Positions 23,598 through 32,865 of a DNA stretch of 64,000 nucleotides are shown here, in pieces. The notes beneath the pieces were generated by a model. The model had not been told where the DNA came from, did no database searches, and saw nothing but the letters and a program-made list of their open reading frames with translations. Within the stretch, counting starts at the first letter, position 1; every line of letters starts with the position of its first letter. The DNA lies in the NCBI RefSeq assembly GCF_000577615.1, contig NZ_CBXX010000012.1:1-64000 (forward strand). The letters are read 5' to 3'. The translations under genes were made by a program, and so were the position numbers. This stretch comes from Herbaspirillum sp. RV1423. Its GTDB lineage: Bacteria > Pseudomonadota > Gammaproteobacteria > Burkholderiales > Burkholderiaceae_D.

Positions 23598-26371
23598 GCT
23601 GTCTGCAGGGTGGCGAGCAAGGCGTCCAATGCCTTGCTGGTGGAATGGAAGGTATCGACCATCAACGCATACTGCCGTTGCGCCGTCATGCGGCTATCGC
23701 ATGCCGCCAGTTTGCGGAACTCCTCGGCAAGCGCCGTGGCGCCGACAGTGGCGCAGGAACCGCGCATGCGATGGATGTGCGGCTCCAGTTCGGCAAGGGC
23801 GGACCTGGTTTCGCCGGAAGCCGTCAACCTGACTTCGATATCGGCCAGGGTTTCGCTGACTGTCTGATTGAAAGTCGCACACATCCTGGCCAAGGCATCA
23901 GGCTTCGCCCCGCAGCGGCCGAGCATCTTAAGCGGTTCGACATCCACCACCGCGGACGCACCCGCGAGCGGCGGCGCAGTCCGCGGCCCCTCGCCCAATA
24001 GCTGCCGCAGGACATGTGCCGTTGTCGGTTTGGTCACGATGCCGTCGCATATCTCCCGCGCTGCGTCGAGTACTTCCGGCGTGACGTCGGCGGTGACCAG
24101 CACCATGCGCGTCGTCGTCGCACGCCCCAGGACGCGACAGTCGATGATTGCGCCCAGGCCGTTGCCGCCGGGCAGACGATGGTCAATCAAGGCAATGTCG
24201 TAGGCGGTGTCGGCTTGCATCAGCGCTTGTCTTAATTCTTCATAAGTCGCGACGTGAGTGACGTCGTGCTGCAACTGACGCACAATCAATTGCACCGCCT
24301 GGGTCGTGATCGGGTCGTCTTCCGCTAGCAGCACATTCAAGCGACGCCCGCACGGTGCCGCTTGCGGCAATGCCGGCTGTCCATGAGGCGGTTCCGCCTC
24401 GTGATACGCCGCTGCTTCAAAGCAGGCATGGAACTCAAATTCACTGCCGACATCCGGCGCAGACCTGACCAGGATCAGGCTGCCGTCCATGTTGTGCGCA
24501 AGCTGCCGCGAAATGGCGAGACCCAGGCCGGTGCCGGTGTGACCGCCCTGTCCGCCGCTGGTCACAAAGGCGCCGAATATCTGGTCGTGCATGTTTGCCG
24601 GAATACCTGAACCGGTGTCGACCACCTTGATGATGCAATGGGTCTTGCCCTCGTCTGAGGTATCGCCGACGGCGGCTGTCAACGTCACCAATCCTCTCTC
24701 TGTGAACTTGAATGCATTGGACAGCAGGTTAATGATGACCCGCCGTAATGAAGTCAGGTCGCCGCGCACCATGACGCCGAGACAGGCATCGACATCGAGA
24801 TTGAATGTGGCGGCCGATCCATGCCGCAGCGGGCCGAGCATGGTGGCGGTGGCGCGTATCTCGTCGCCCAGGTCGAAGTCCTTGATCGGACCTCGTTGAT
24901 CGGCCTGCGCGCCCTCATCCAATAGCAACAGGTTCTCGACAAGCTGGGACATGTGGTTGGTGATAGTCGAGACGTTGGAGATGATCTTGGCGTTCGACGC
25001 AACATGGTTCGATCCGGAATCAAGAAGCAGGCGCAGCGCATTGACGGGGGTGCGCAACTCGTGGCTGGCATTGGCGAGCATCATGCGCCGCGATTTCAGC
25101 GATGCCTCTAGCAACTCTGTGCGCTCGGCTACGCGTTGTTCCAGTTGATTGCGCTCAACTTCAAGTGCCTCATTCTTCTCTTTATCGATCAGTTTTATGC
25201 GATAACCAAGTGCAAGTGAAAAGAGAATGCTTTCCCATACTGCAGCGATATAAATTCCATGCGATGCAATTGAAGTGGCAGGCAATATTCCTTGTGTAAA
25301 AAGGATATAAAGTATGGAAATAATTTCAAATACCAACCATCCCGCGCAATAGAGCCAAGCGGGGGTATAGCCTTGATAGCAACGATATAGACCTGCCCCA
25401 AGCAAGACTGGAAAAACTGCCAAGACTGCATAGCTGGTCAGATAAAAATTAAGGCTGATTGGAAGAACCAATGTGCTGGAAGCCCCCAATAACAGAACCC
25501 ATTTTAAATATCTCAGATATTGATCTACCCGCGGTAACGTAAATTGTAGATTCAAGAATCGTTGCGCAAATAATGATGCTCCGTGTAGCGCTCCATATGT
25601 GAATATGGGAAATAAACCAATAAAAAACGGAGGAATATCGACGAATAACGCGATCGTTCCCGTAGCGTCGAGAAAAATCCCTATAAAACATCCCAGGTAA
25701 TAAATGTAATAAAGATATGCCTTGTCACGAATGTAGAAATATAAAAATGCGTTGTAAAGCCACATCGCCAACAAGCAACCAAAAAAGAGATGCAACCAAG
25801 AGTCTCTCTGAGACATGTACTCCAATGCGCCATTGATACCTGACCATTCAAAGTCTAAATCGATAGCATTACCTCTGGGATCAATCCTCATATAGTAAGT
25901 AACCGCCCCCAAGCCAGGAGAAGGAACCTTGAAAATATAATCTCGAAGTTTTGATTCTCGGCTTTTCAGCGGCAAAGTATCATCAACAGATAGAGTAGAA
26001 AATCCATTGGTCGTTGGGTAATATAGTGTGATGAGGCCGCGATAAAATTCTTTAATCAGAAACCACTCTGAATCGGTATACAGACTCAGATCCAAAGTAA
26101 ATCTGATCCAATAGACCACCTTCGTGTAGCCTAAATTAGTTGATCCGCTCACAGGCTTGAAATGAGGTATTTCATGGACCACATCGTCAATGTTGTATAT
26201 CCCCTCTGGATCCTCTAAATATTGAAGATAGGCGGATAGCGACTGCGCTTTATTTTCTGTTGGACGAAAAATCTTGTCCGGTCCATTAGCAAATGAAGAA
26301 TGAACAGCGCCCAAAAATAAAATACAAAAAATCGCACGAATCACATGGGAAAACAATAATTTAGGCCGCAT
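23594..26371 (-). CDS. Hybrid sensor kinase: 7TMR-DISM, HisKA, HATPase, REC, Hpt (intact copy)
   Basis: A 925-residue membrane sensor with a signal peptide, an extracytoplasmic 7TMR-DISMED2-like domain (about 40-180) and a seven-helix 7TMR-DISM region (about 185-395). Then come a coiled coil, HisKA with H437 in ASHELRTPVNAL, HATPase (LLSNAFKFTERG, DTGSGIP, GTGLGLAISRQL), a receiver with ALIDHRLPGGNG, and a C-terminal Hpt (HRMRGSCATVGA). All phosphotransfer residues are present. Such extracellular domains often bind carbohydrates or other small ligands. It is paralogous to the gene just upstream. Its N-terminal half looks more AT-rich than the corresponding part of that paralogue. Confidence 0.9.
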   Translation of the reverse strand: MRPKLLFSHVIRAIFCILFLGAVHSSFANGPDKIFRPTENKAQSLSAYLQYLEDPEGIYNIDDVVHEIPHFKPVSGSTNLGYTKVVYWIRFTLDLSLYTDSEWFLIKEFYRGLITLYYPTTNGFSTLSVDDTLPLKSRESKLRDYIFKVPSPGLGAVTYYMRIDPRGNAIDLDFEWSGINGALEYMSQRDSWLHLFFGCLLAMWLYNAFLYFYIRDKAYLYYIYYLGCFIGIFLDATGTIALFVDIPPFFIGLFPIFTYGALHGASLFAQRFLNLQFTLPRVDQYLRYLKWVLLLGASSTLVLPISLNFYLTSYAVLAVFPVLLGAGLYRCYQGYTPAWLYCAGWLVFEIISILYILFTQGILPATSIASHGIYIAAVWESILFSLALGYRIKLIDKEKNEALEVERNQLEQRVAERTELLEASLKSRRMMLANASHELRTPVNALRLLLDSGSNHVASNAKIISNVSTITNHMSQLVENLLLLDEGAQADQRGPIKDFDLGDEIRATATMLGPLRHGSAATFNLDVDACLGVMVRGDLTSLRRVIINLLSNAFKFTERGLVTLTAAVGDTSDEGKTHCIIKVVDTGSGIPANMHDQIFGAFVTSGGQGGHTGTGLGLAISRQLAHNMDGSLILVRSAPDVGSEFEFHACFEAAAYHEAEPPHGQPALPQAAPCGRRLNVLLAEDDPITTQAVQLIVRQLQHDVTHVATYEELRQALMQADTAYDIALIDHRLPGGNGLGAIIDCRVLGRATTTRMVLVTADVTPEVLDAAREICDGIVTKPTTAHVLRQLLGEGPRTAPPLAGASAVVDVEPLKMLGRCGAKPDALARMCATFNQTVSETLADIEVRLTASGETRSALAELEPHIHRMRGSCATVGATALAEEFRKLAACDSRMTAQRQYALMVDTFHSTSKALDALLATLQTA

Positions 26372-26667
26372 TAGAAAATCTTTCCATATATGTGAATGGC
26401 TTTATGCATTCGAGCATCTCAAATTATTTTTGACCAAATTAACGTCCCCACAATATCTTCATTATTTAGTTGAAAAGGGGTAGTCTTCAGCGTCAATTTC
26501 TGGTCGTCGTCCGAAAACAAAAAAAATCTAACTTGCCGTGACCCAAAGCTTGGGTGCCAGATTAACGATAGGCCCCTGCTCTCTCACCTGCTAATAAAAA
26601 GGATAGGGATCGGCATAAAATTCTGGAGAAGTCAGGTCGGTGATTTGCATAATCTCTTTGCTTTTTG
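26372..26667. other. AT-rich spacer before the intact hybrid kinase
   Basis: The rest of the 379-bp gap between the two kinase genes. It is AT-rich with no open frame of note and must hold the promoter or leader of the downstream kinase if that gene is transcribed independently. No promoter elements or clear hairpin could be assigned. Confidence 0.5.
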
Positions 26668-26754
26668 CTAGTTGTAAAAAATAATAAATAGAATCTGAAA
26701 CAATCGCCTCTCGTCATCGACGATCAGCATCAAGGTCTAGTCTGAATTGATCAC
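26668..26754 (-). pseudogene. Relic of a response-regulator gene (5' end only)
   Basis: Directly after the upstream kinase a GTG overlaps its TGA stop, just as the intact REC-HisKA_3 gene overlaps its own kinase by ATGA. The translation VINSD-stop-TLMLIVDDERRLFQIL aligns codon by codon with MINTSKIPILIVDDDPVFRQSL of the gene at 23597, including the receiver acidic motif IVDD. A TAG replaces codon 6 and a second TAG ends the frame after 29 codons. The rest of the gene is gone. It marks the second copy of a duplicated two-gene unit. Confidence 0.7.
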
Positions 26755-29525
26755 ACATTCTTCATGCTGGCGAGCAAAGCATGCAATGCCCTGCGGGTGG
26801 AATGGAAGGTAGTGACCATCGCCGCGTATTGCCGTTGCGCGGCCAGGCGGCCGTCGCATGCGGCAAATTTGCGGAACTCTTCGGAAAGCGCCGTGGCGCC
26901 GATGGTGGAGCAAGATCCGCGCATGTGATGGATGAGTTTTTCCAGATCGGCCAACATCGCTCCGATTTCGCCGGAAGCCGCCAATCGCGATTCGATGTCA
27001 ATCAGGGTTTCGCCGATGGTTTTGTTGAATGTTGCACACATGCGGACCAGGGCTTCATGCCTCGCACCGCAACGGCGCAGCATTTTCAAGGGACCGCCAT
27101 CGACCATTTCCGCCCCTTCCCGAGACGAATATCCATCGTCGGGCCCTGCTCCCAGCAATTTGCGCAAGACCTGTGCCGTCGTCGGTTTGGTCACAATGTC
27201 GTCGCATATCTCCCGGGCTGTGTGGAGTACTTCGGGTGTGACGTCGGCGGTGACCAGCACCATGCGTGTCGTTGCAGCACGGCCCGAGGTACGACAATCG
27301 ACGATTGCGCCCAGGCCGTTGCCGCCGGGCAGTCGATGGTCAATCAACGCAACGTCATATGCCGGCTCGGATTGCTGCAAGGCTTTGGTGAGTTCAGCAT
27401 AGGTCGCGACATGCGTGACGTCATGCCGCAACTGCCGCACAATCAGCAGGATCGCCTCTGCCGTGATGGGGTCGTCTTCCGCCACCAGCACATTCAGACG
27501 GGTCGCGGACAACATCGGCGACTGCCCATCGGCGAGTTCTGCTTTTCGGTACCTTGGTACGTTAAAGCAGACGCGGAACAAGAACTCGCTGCCGGCATCC
27601 AGCGTCGATCTGGTCAATGTCAGATTGCCGCCCATGTTCAATGCAAGCTGTCGCGAAACCGCCAGGCCCAGGCCTGTTCCGGTACGGCCTTCCTGTCCGC
27701 CGCTGGTCACAAAAGCGCCAAACACTTGTTCATGCATGGGAAGCGGAATACCCATACCGGTGTCGGTCACATGAATGAGGCAGTGGAGTTTGTCCGTTGC
27801 GGCCACGTCGATCATTGTTGCGATCAACAAGACCGTGCCGCGTTCTGTGAATTTGAACGCGTTGGATAGCAGGCTGATGATCACGCGCCGCAATGAGGTC
27901 AGGTCGCCGCGTACCGTGGTACGAAGGCGTGGGTCGATGTCGAGGTCGAATTGCGCTGTCGAACCGTGTCGCAACGGGCCCAACATGCTGGCGGTGGCGC
28001 GGATTTCGTCGCCCAGGTCAAAATCCTGGATCAGGCCGCATTGCACTGTTCCCTGGCCGTCGTCCAGCAGTAAAAGATTTTCAACCAACTGGGACATGTG
28101 GCCGGCGATGCTGGAGACGCTTGAGATCACCCTGGTGTTGATCCTGACCGGATCCGACGCGGAGTCGAGCAGAAGGCATAGTGCGTTGACCGGCGTACGC
28201 AGCTCCCGACTGACATTGGAGAGCATCATGCGACGCGATTCCAGCGAGGCTTTCAGCAGTTCTGTGCGTTCCGTCACGCGCTGTTCAAGTTGATTTCGCT
28301 CATTTTCAAGGGCGATCTCTTTTTCCTTGTCGAGCAGCCTGATGTGGTAGCCGAGGGCCAGCGAGAACAAGGCGCTTTCCCACAAGGCGCCGACGTAAAC
28401 ACCATTTGACGCAATCGGTGTAGCCGGAATCAGTCCTTGTATGCAGAAAATGTAAAGTATGGTGAGTATTCCGAACACCAGCCATCCAGCGCAATAAAAC
28501 CACGCCGGGGCATAACCCTGGTAGCAGCAATACAGACCCGCGCCAAGCAGAACGGGAAAGACGGCGAGGACCACGTAGCCCGTCAGGTGAAAGCTCAGGC
28601 CTGCCGGGAGAAATAATGTACTGGCGGCACTGACCAGCAATATCCATTGGAAATATTTTAAGTAATCGTTCACCCATGGCAAGGTGGATTGCAGATTCAG
28701 GAAACGCTGGGTGAATAACAATGCGCCATGTGATGCACCATAGGTGCAAAGCGGCAGGAAACCGATCCAGAATTGGGGAATATCAAAAAATAAGGCCAGT
28801 ACTCCTGTTGCATCGAGAAAAATACCGATGAAGCAACCAAGGTAATAGACGTAATACAGGTAGGCGCGATCGCGAACCGAGATGTAGAGCACCAAATTGT
28901 AGAACAACATGATGACCAGTCCGCCGAAGAACAGGCCGAGCCAGAAATCCATTCTGTAGGTGTTTTCCAGGACTCCTTTGATCGTCGACCACGAAAAATT
29001 CAGATCGATGGTATTGCCGCGCGGATCGATCCTCATGTAATAAGTTGTCAATCCCGATCTTGAAACAGGAACCTTGAAGATATAGTCCCTGGTTCTGAAG
29101 TTCCGGCTTTCCAGAGGCAACTGGTCATCGACGTGAAACGACGAAAAACCATTGGCTGTCGGGTAGTACAAAGTGACGCCGCCACGGTGAAACTCTTTGG
29201 TGAGAAACCAATAAGGATCGGTATATCGGCTCAGATCCGCAGTAAACCGGACCCAATAAACAGCCTTGGTATAACCGAGGTTGGTGGATCCGTTGACGGG
29301 ATGAAAGGCCTGGCTTCTGGCAGGCATCTCATCGATCGTGTATGTGCCGTTCGGATCTTCCAGATATTGCAGATAGGAAGATAAGGTTTGCGTCATCTTC
29401 CCTGTCGGCATGAATACCGCCATATGTGTTCCTCCGAACGAGGAGCCGGTGTAAACCAGAAGCACGAGAAGTCCAATTGCATGGATCGCATGGATCGCTT
29501 TGAGAATAAATTTCTTGGGATGCAT
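26751..29525 (-). CDS. Hybrid sensor kinase paralogue lacking the phospho-acceptor His
   Basis: A 924-residue paralogue of the kinase downstream, collinear over its whole length: signal peptide, 7TMR-DISMED2-like part (45-180), 7TMR-DISM (about 190-395), coiled coil, HisKA, HATPase (LLSNAFKFTERG, DTGMGIP, GTGLGLAVSRQL), receiver with D729 and Hpt with H866. In the H-box the catalytic His is Arg440 (VSRELRTP, codon CGG at 28206-28208) where the other copy has His. The ATP-binding, receiver and Hpt motifs remain intact, so selection may still act. It could phosphorylate in trans, form heterodimers, or act as a phosphatase or scaffold. The protein is full length and not frameshifted. Confidence 0.9.
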   Translation of the reverse strand: MHPKKFILKAIHAIHAIGLLVLLVYTGSSFGGTHMAVFMPTGKMTQTLSSYLQYLEDPNGTYTIDEMPARSQAFHPVNGSTNLGYTKAVYWVRFTADLSRYTDPYWFLTKEFHRGGVTLYYPTANGFSSFHVDDQLPLESRNFRTRDYIFKVPVSRSGLTTYYMRIDPRGNTIDLNFSWSTIKGVLENTYRMDFWLGLFFGGLVIMLFYNLVLYISVRDRAYLYYVYYLGCFIGIFLDATGVLALFFDIPQFWIGFLPLCTYGASHGALLFTQRFLNLQSTLPWVNDYLKYFQWILLVSAASTLFLPAGLSFHLTGYVVLAVFPVLLGAGLYCCYQGYAPAWFYCAGWLVFGILTILYIFCIQGLIPATPIASNGVYVGALWESALFSLALGYHIRLLDKEKEIALENERNQLEQRVTERTELLKASLESRRMMLSNVSRELRTPVNALCLLLDSASDPVRINTRVISSVSSIAGHMSQLVENLLLLDDGQGTVQCGLIQDFDLGDEIRATASMLGPLRHGSTAQFDLDIDPRLRTTVRGDLTSLRRVIISLLSNAFKFTERGTVLLIATMIDVAATDKLHCLIHVTDTGMGIPLPMHEQVFGAFVTSGGQEGRTGTGLGLAVSRQLALNMGGNLTLTRSTLDAGSEFLFRVCFNVPRYRKAELADGQSPMLSATRLNVLVAEDDPITAEAILLIVRQLRHDVTHVATYAELTKALQQSEPAYDVALIDHRLPGGNGLGAIVDCRTSGRAATTRMVLVTADVTPEVLHTAREICDDIVTKPTTAQVLRKLLGAGPDDGYSSREGAEMVDGGPLKMLRRCGARHEALVRMCATFNKTIGETLIDIESRLAASGEIGAMLADLEKLIHHMRGSCSTIGATALSEEFRKFAACDGRLAAQRQYAAMVTTFHSTRRALHALLASMKNV

Positions 29526-29694
29526 CAGTAGATTTGTGAACAGATAAATATGCTGACGATTTTTATATCGCCAAACCGGAAAGTAGTCATGTTGGGCATG
29601 AATGTTTGATCTTCATCCGAAAATTTTTAACGGTCGTCCGAGCGCAGTACCAGCTCGCAATACCGGCGTCGTCGGTAAACACATACGCGCTCCT

Positions 29695-30387
29695 TTATTC
29701 CACATCGATCACTCCATGCCGTCGCGCCACCTGAAAGAATGTCGATCTCGGAGCGTCTATTTTTTTGGCGATCTGCGACAACAGGTTTTGTATCCGCTTC
29801 TCGGATACGCTCAGTCTTCTGGCCAATGCATCCACCGTTTCTCCTTTCGCATAGCCGATAAAAATCTCTTTTTCCTGCGCCGACAGCGTTGCCAGCGGCG
29901 ACCGGCGATCTTCAATATGAAAATTGGCAAGGGCTGCCGCCACGGACGGCGGAAGATATCTTTCATCATGGCGTGCGCAATCCACCGCCTTGACGATCTC
30001 CTCCGGATCAGCGCTTTTCGGTACGAATGCGATCGCGCCGGCGTCGTAGCACAGCGCGATGGTGCCGGGCGCTTCGCGCATGCTGTAGACGACGATCCGG
30101 CAGCCCGGGGATGCCGCGCGCAACATGGTCATCAATTCCGGAAACGGTAGTTGATCGATTCCCAGGTCCATGACTACGACTGCACCGGGATACTGCTTGA
30201 CCAGCGCCAGCAAGTCGGGGACGGCGCCGCAGCCGCCGACGACTCTCTTGTTCCGTTCTTCGAGGATGCGGGTCACGCCGGCACGTATGGCGGCATGGTC
30301 GTCGCAAATGATGACCGCTTGGCTATGCACTTCTGTCGCACCTGTTTTTTGTCGTGAGGCAGGCGCAGTTGTCGGGATATTTTTCAT
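29695..30387 (-). CDS. LuxR/NarL-family response regulator
   Basis: A response regulator of 230 residues: receiver with DD at 29-30 and phospho-acceptor D74 (VVVMDLGID), then a C-terminal GerE-type HTH (LSAQEKEIFIGYAKGETVDALARRLSVSEKRIQN). The ATG at 30387 was chosen because it gives a length close to its divergent neighbour; an in-frame TTG at 30441 would add 18 residues. Neither has a clear ribosome-binding site. It lies 169 bp upstream of the kinase pair in the same direction and is a likely output of that phosphorelay. Confidence 0.85.
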   Translation of the reverse strand: MKNIPTTAPASRQKTGATEVHSQAVIICDDHAAIRAGVTRILEERNKRVVGGCGAVPDLLALVKQYPGAVVVMDLGIDQLPFPELMTMLRAASPGCRIVVYSMREAPGTIALCYDAGAIAFVPKSADPEEIVKAVDCARHDERYLPPSVAAALANFHIEDRRSPLATLSAQEKEIFIGYAKGETVDALARRLSVSEKRIQNLLSQIAKKIDAPRSTFFQVARRHGVIDVE

Positions 30388-30498
30388 CGCTGGATCAATT
30401 GATTCGTCACCATCGGAAGCTGCGTATTTTGTCGTGATCAAAAATAAATGGAAAAGCTCGAAAAATTGCGTTGTTCTGAAGACGCTGGGTGGTTGTCA

Positions 30499-30513
30499 CG
30501 GGAAAATTTCCCG
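30499..30513. promoter_or_regulatory. Palindromic operator candidate between two response-regulator genes
   Basis: CGGGAAAATTTCCCG has perfect 7-bp arms around one base. It is in the divergent intergenic region between the two LuxR-type regulator genes, about 110 bp from one start and 125 bp from the other. It would suit a dimeric regulator acting on both promoters. Confidence 0.45.
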
Positions 30514-30636
30514 ATATCATGGGACCGCACAATTCGAAGTTAAAAGTGTAATTGGCAACCAGGACTGCTACTCATCCGACATCGCAGTCATGCCTGAAAA
30601 ATGAAAAATAATTCAGACAACCAAACATATTTTTAA

Positions 30637-31326
30637 ATGACTACCGAAAATAAACGCATACTGATCGTCGAAGACCATCCCATCGTCTCTCACGTGATGA
30701 CTTCGATGTTGCTGGATATCGACAAGGATCTGGAAATCACGATCAAATCCTGTGCCAACACTGCCTTGGCGGCGTTGCAGAAAGACGGACAGGAAAAGCC
30801 CTGGTTCCGCATTTTTCTGGACCTGGACATACCGGGTTCGCAAGGTCTGTCCCTCTTGCAGCGCTGCGCTGAATTGAAAGTCGCGCAACACTGCGTGATC
30901 GTGAGCGGAACCTGTTCGACGCAACGCAGCGAAGAGGTGAAAGAAATCGGGGCATTGGGGTTTATCAAAAAAAATTCGCTGATTCAGGATTTCAAGAACA
31001 GCCTGGTTTCGACGCTCAAGGGAGAGGCCACTTATCAGGACAGCTCTTCGCCGCTGCTTTGTGCCGCGTTGCTGACGCCAAGGCAACAGGAAATGCTCTG
31101 CCTTCTTCAGCGCGGATTCTCGTCGAAAAAAATCGCAGCCCAATTGGGAATCAGTCCTGGCACCGTGGACAATCATGTCGCCGCCCTGGTGCGCAGGTTT
31201 GGCGCTTCGGGGAGAATGCATGCGGTTGCCATGGCGATTGAGCTGGGCCTTCTGGATGGTCGGCAACGCACGCATGGACCGCAAGGCGATGAGGACCTAC
31301 CAACGATGGCGGACGCCAAACTGTAA
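30637..31326 (+). CDS. LuxR/NarL-family response regulator
   Basis: A 229-residue response regulator: receiver (ILIVEDHP, phospho-acceptor D62 in FLDLDIPGS, Lys in GFIKKNS) and GerE HTH (LTPRQQEMLCLLQRGFSSKKIAAQLGISPGTVDNHVAALVRRF). It is divergent from the other LuxR-type regulator, sharing an upstream region with a perfect palindrome. The 3' end overlaps the convergent porin gene by 30 bp. It is probably another output of the adjacent kinases, but a direct pairing is inferred only from location. Confidence 0.88.
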   Translation: MTTENKRILIVEDHPIVSHVMTSMLLDIDKDLEITIKSCANTALAALQKDGQEKPWFRIFLDLDIPGSQGLSLLQRCAELKVAQHCVIVSGTCSTQRSEEVKEIGALGFIKKNSLIQDFKNSLVSTLKGEATYQDSSSPLLCAALLTPRQQEMLCLLQRGFSSKKIAAQLGISPGTVDNHVAALVRRFGASGRMHAVAMAIELGLLDGRQRTHGPQGDEDLPTMADAKL

Positions 31327-32499
31327 GGCGCTTGCATTCTGTCCGCTCCTGCTGGTGAAGCCTCCCGCATAACCGGCGCCGCCCACAGCATATTGGGCGT
31401 TGTCCCGATTGCGAGCGTGGGCAAGTATCGTGTATATGTCGGTACGTTTGGACAAGTCATGCAGGTAGCCCAGCCCGTAGAGCCAGACCTTGCTATGCGA
31501 CGCGTGGTCGTCGGTGTGGGACATGGCCGTCACTATCCTGCCGCGCCCCTGGCGGTATTGCATGCCGATGGTGATGCTATGCGCGTCGAGCTTGGCGTTG
31601 TTGCCGACGATATTGGCGTAGGTTGCGCCAATCACGGATGTCAACAATGGCACGATGGCCGAATGGTCGTTGCGCATGCGTGCGTATCCGGCCAATAATT
31701 TCGCCTTGCCGATCATGTATGAGCCGCCGGCGACGATGCTGGTGAGCGATGCGCGCCCGTGCTGATCCTGTTCCTGCTGATAGCTGATGCCTGCATTCCA
31801 CGTACTGTTTTTGAAACGCAGGTTGCCGCCGTAAAAACGCCGGGAATGATTGAGCGAACCGGTGCGATCGAAGGCCGCCATCAGCGATGCGCCGACGCCA
31901 TGCGATTTGACGCGATACTGCAATGCATTGCTGGCGCGGATCGCCACGCCGGAAGTGATGAATCCTCCGGCGCCTTGCAAGATCTGCCCCCAGCCGGCAG
32001 CGGTCCCCGTTTCGAAGGTGTCGGCCATTGCGACAACTTCATAGGCGGGTGTGTATTGTCTTCCCGCCAGAATCGCGCCGGCGGGAGCGATGAGGCCGAT
32101 TGCCGACGTCCGGTCGAATAGCGCGGCGTCGGGATTGACGACGGTGCGAGGCGTCAGTTGCGAACCGAGAGTGCGGCTTAGCGCAACGGGAAGACCGCGC
32201 GTCAGATTGACGCCGATGTTGTGTGCGATATAGCCGTTCGATATGCCGCCGGTATCCAGTTCTACCCGGCTTTCCAGATTGATCATGGCTTTATAGCCGT
32301 TGCCCAGTTCTTCCATTGCTTTTATTCCAAGCCTGGATCCGTCGGCTTGCCCGCTGGCGAGGCTGGATTGCGTGCCGTTGCCAAAGCGGGAAATTTGTAT
32401 GCCGGCGTCAGCGATGCCGTAGATCGTAATGCTGGATTGCGCCAGAACGCCTGTGAACGGGAGCACGAGAACTCCCATGCCGATGATGAGGCGATGCAT
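31297..32499 (-). CDS. Gram-negative general porin
   Basis: A 400-residue outer-membrane trimeric porin of the betaproteobacterial OmpC/Por type. It has a signal peptide ending VLAQ-S, the opening strand SSITIYGIADAGIQISRF, the constriction loop segment with FDRTSAIGLIAPAGAILAGRQYTPAYEV, and a terminal strand ending QFGVRHRW rather than in the usual Phe. It allows passive entry of small solutes. It sits next to the signalling locus and could be one of its targets, which is inference. Confidence 0.92.
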   Translation of the reverse strand: MHRLIIGMGVLVLPFTGVLAQSSITIYGIADAGIQISRFGNGTQSSLASGQADGSRLGIKAMEELGNGYKAMINLESRVELDTGGISNGYIAHNIGVNLTRGLPVALSRTLGSQLTPRTVVNPDAALFDRTSAIGLIAPAGAILAGRQYTPAYEVVAMADTFETGTAAGWGQILQGAGGFITSGVAIRASNALQYRVKSHGVGASLMAAFDRTGSLNHSRRFYGGNLRFKNSTWNAGISYQQEQDQHGRASLTSIVAGGSYMIGKAKLLAGYARMRNDHSAIVPLLTSVIGATYANIVGNNAKLDAHSITIGMQYRQGRGRIVTAMSHTDDHASHSKVWLYGLGYLHDLSKRTDIYTILAHARNRDNAQYAVGGAGYAGGFTSRSGQNASALQFGVRHRW

Positions 32500-32865
32500 G
32501 TGATTGACTTTTTATAAAGATTAAAAAACGGAATTGCGGAAATTGGCTTGACGATTGGCTAGCCGATGAGAGTCATGTCGAATGTCATGTTCAAGAAAAC
32601 ATCTTGCGACCTGACAGACGAGGAAGAAGATTGAAACAGAAATGTGAGGCCTTCAATCGCACCAAGCGCATTAATCTGTTATTTTTCCGTTTTTTTCTGG
32701 GAAAATATTATTGAAATATCAATGCCTGTCGATAACAACTTCAAGAATGCCAATATCCCGGCATCGTGGTTCATGCCGTTACGGCATTGAAAGTATGACT
32801 GTCCAAAACCGCCAGGATTTGGTATCGTCGCGCGATTCGTCGACTTTCAATTCGCATTTATTTCC
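32500..32865. other. Divergent intergenic region, porin / purT
   Basis: A 366-bp AT-rich stretch between divergent start codons. It must hold the promoters of the porin and purT genes. I could not assign -35/-10 boxes with confidence and see no hairpin terminator or repeat. Confidence 0.5.

Noticed and set aside
31297-31326. 30-bp overlap of a response-regulator gene and the porin gene as an annotation error
   Set aside because: Both reading frames fit: the porin needs its final beta-strand, and the regulator tail is simply non-conserved, so a convergent overlap is acceptable.
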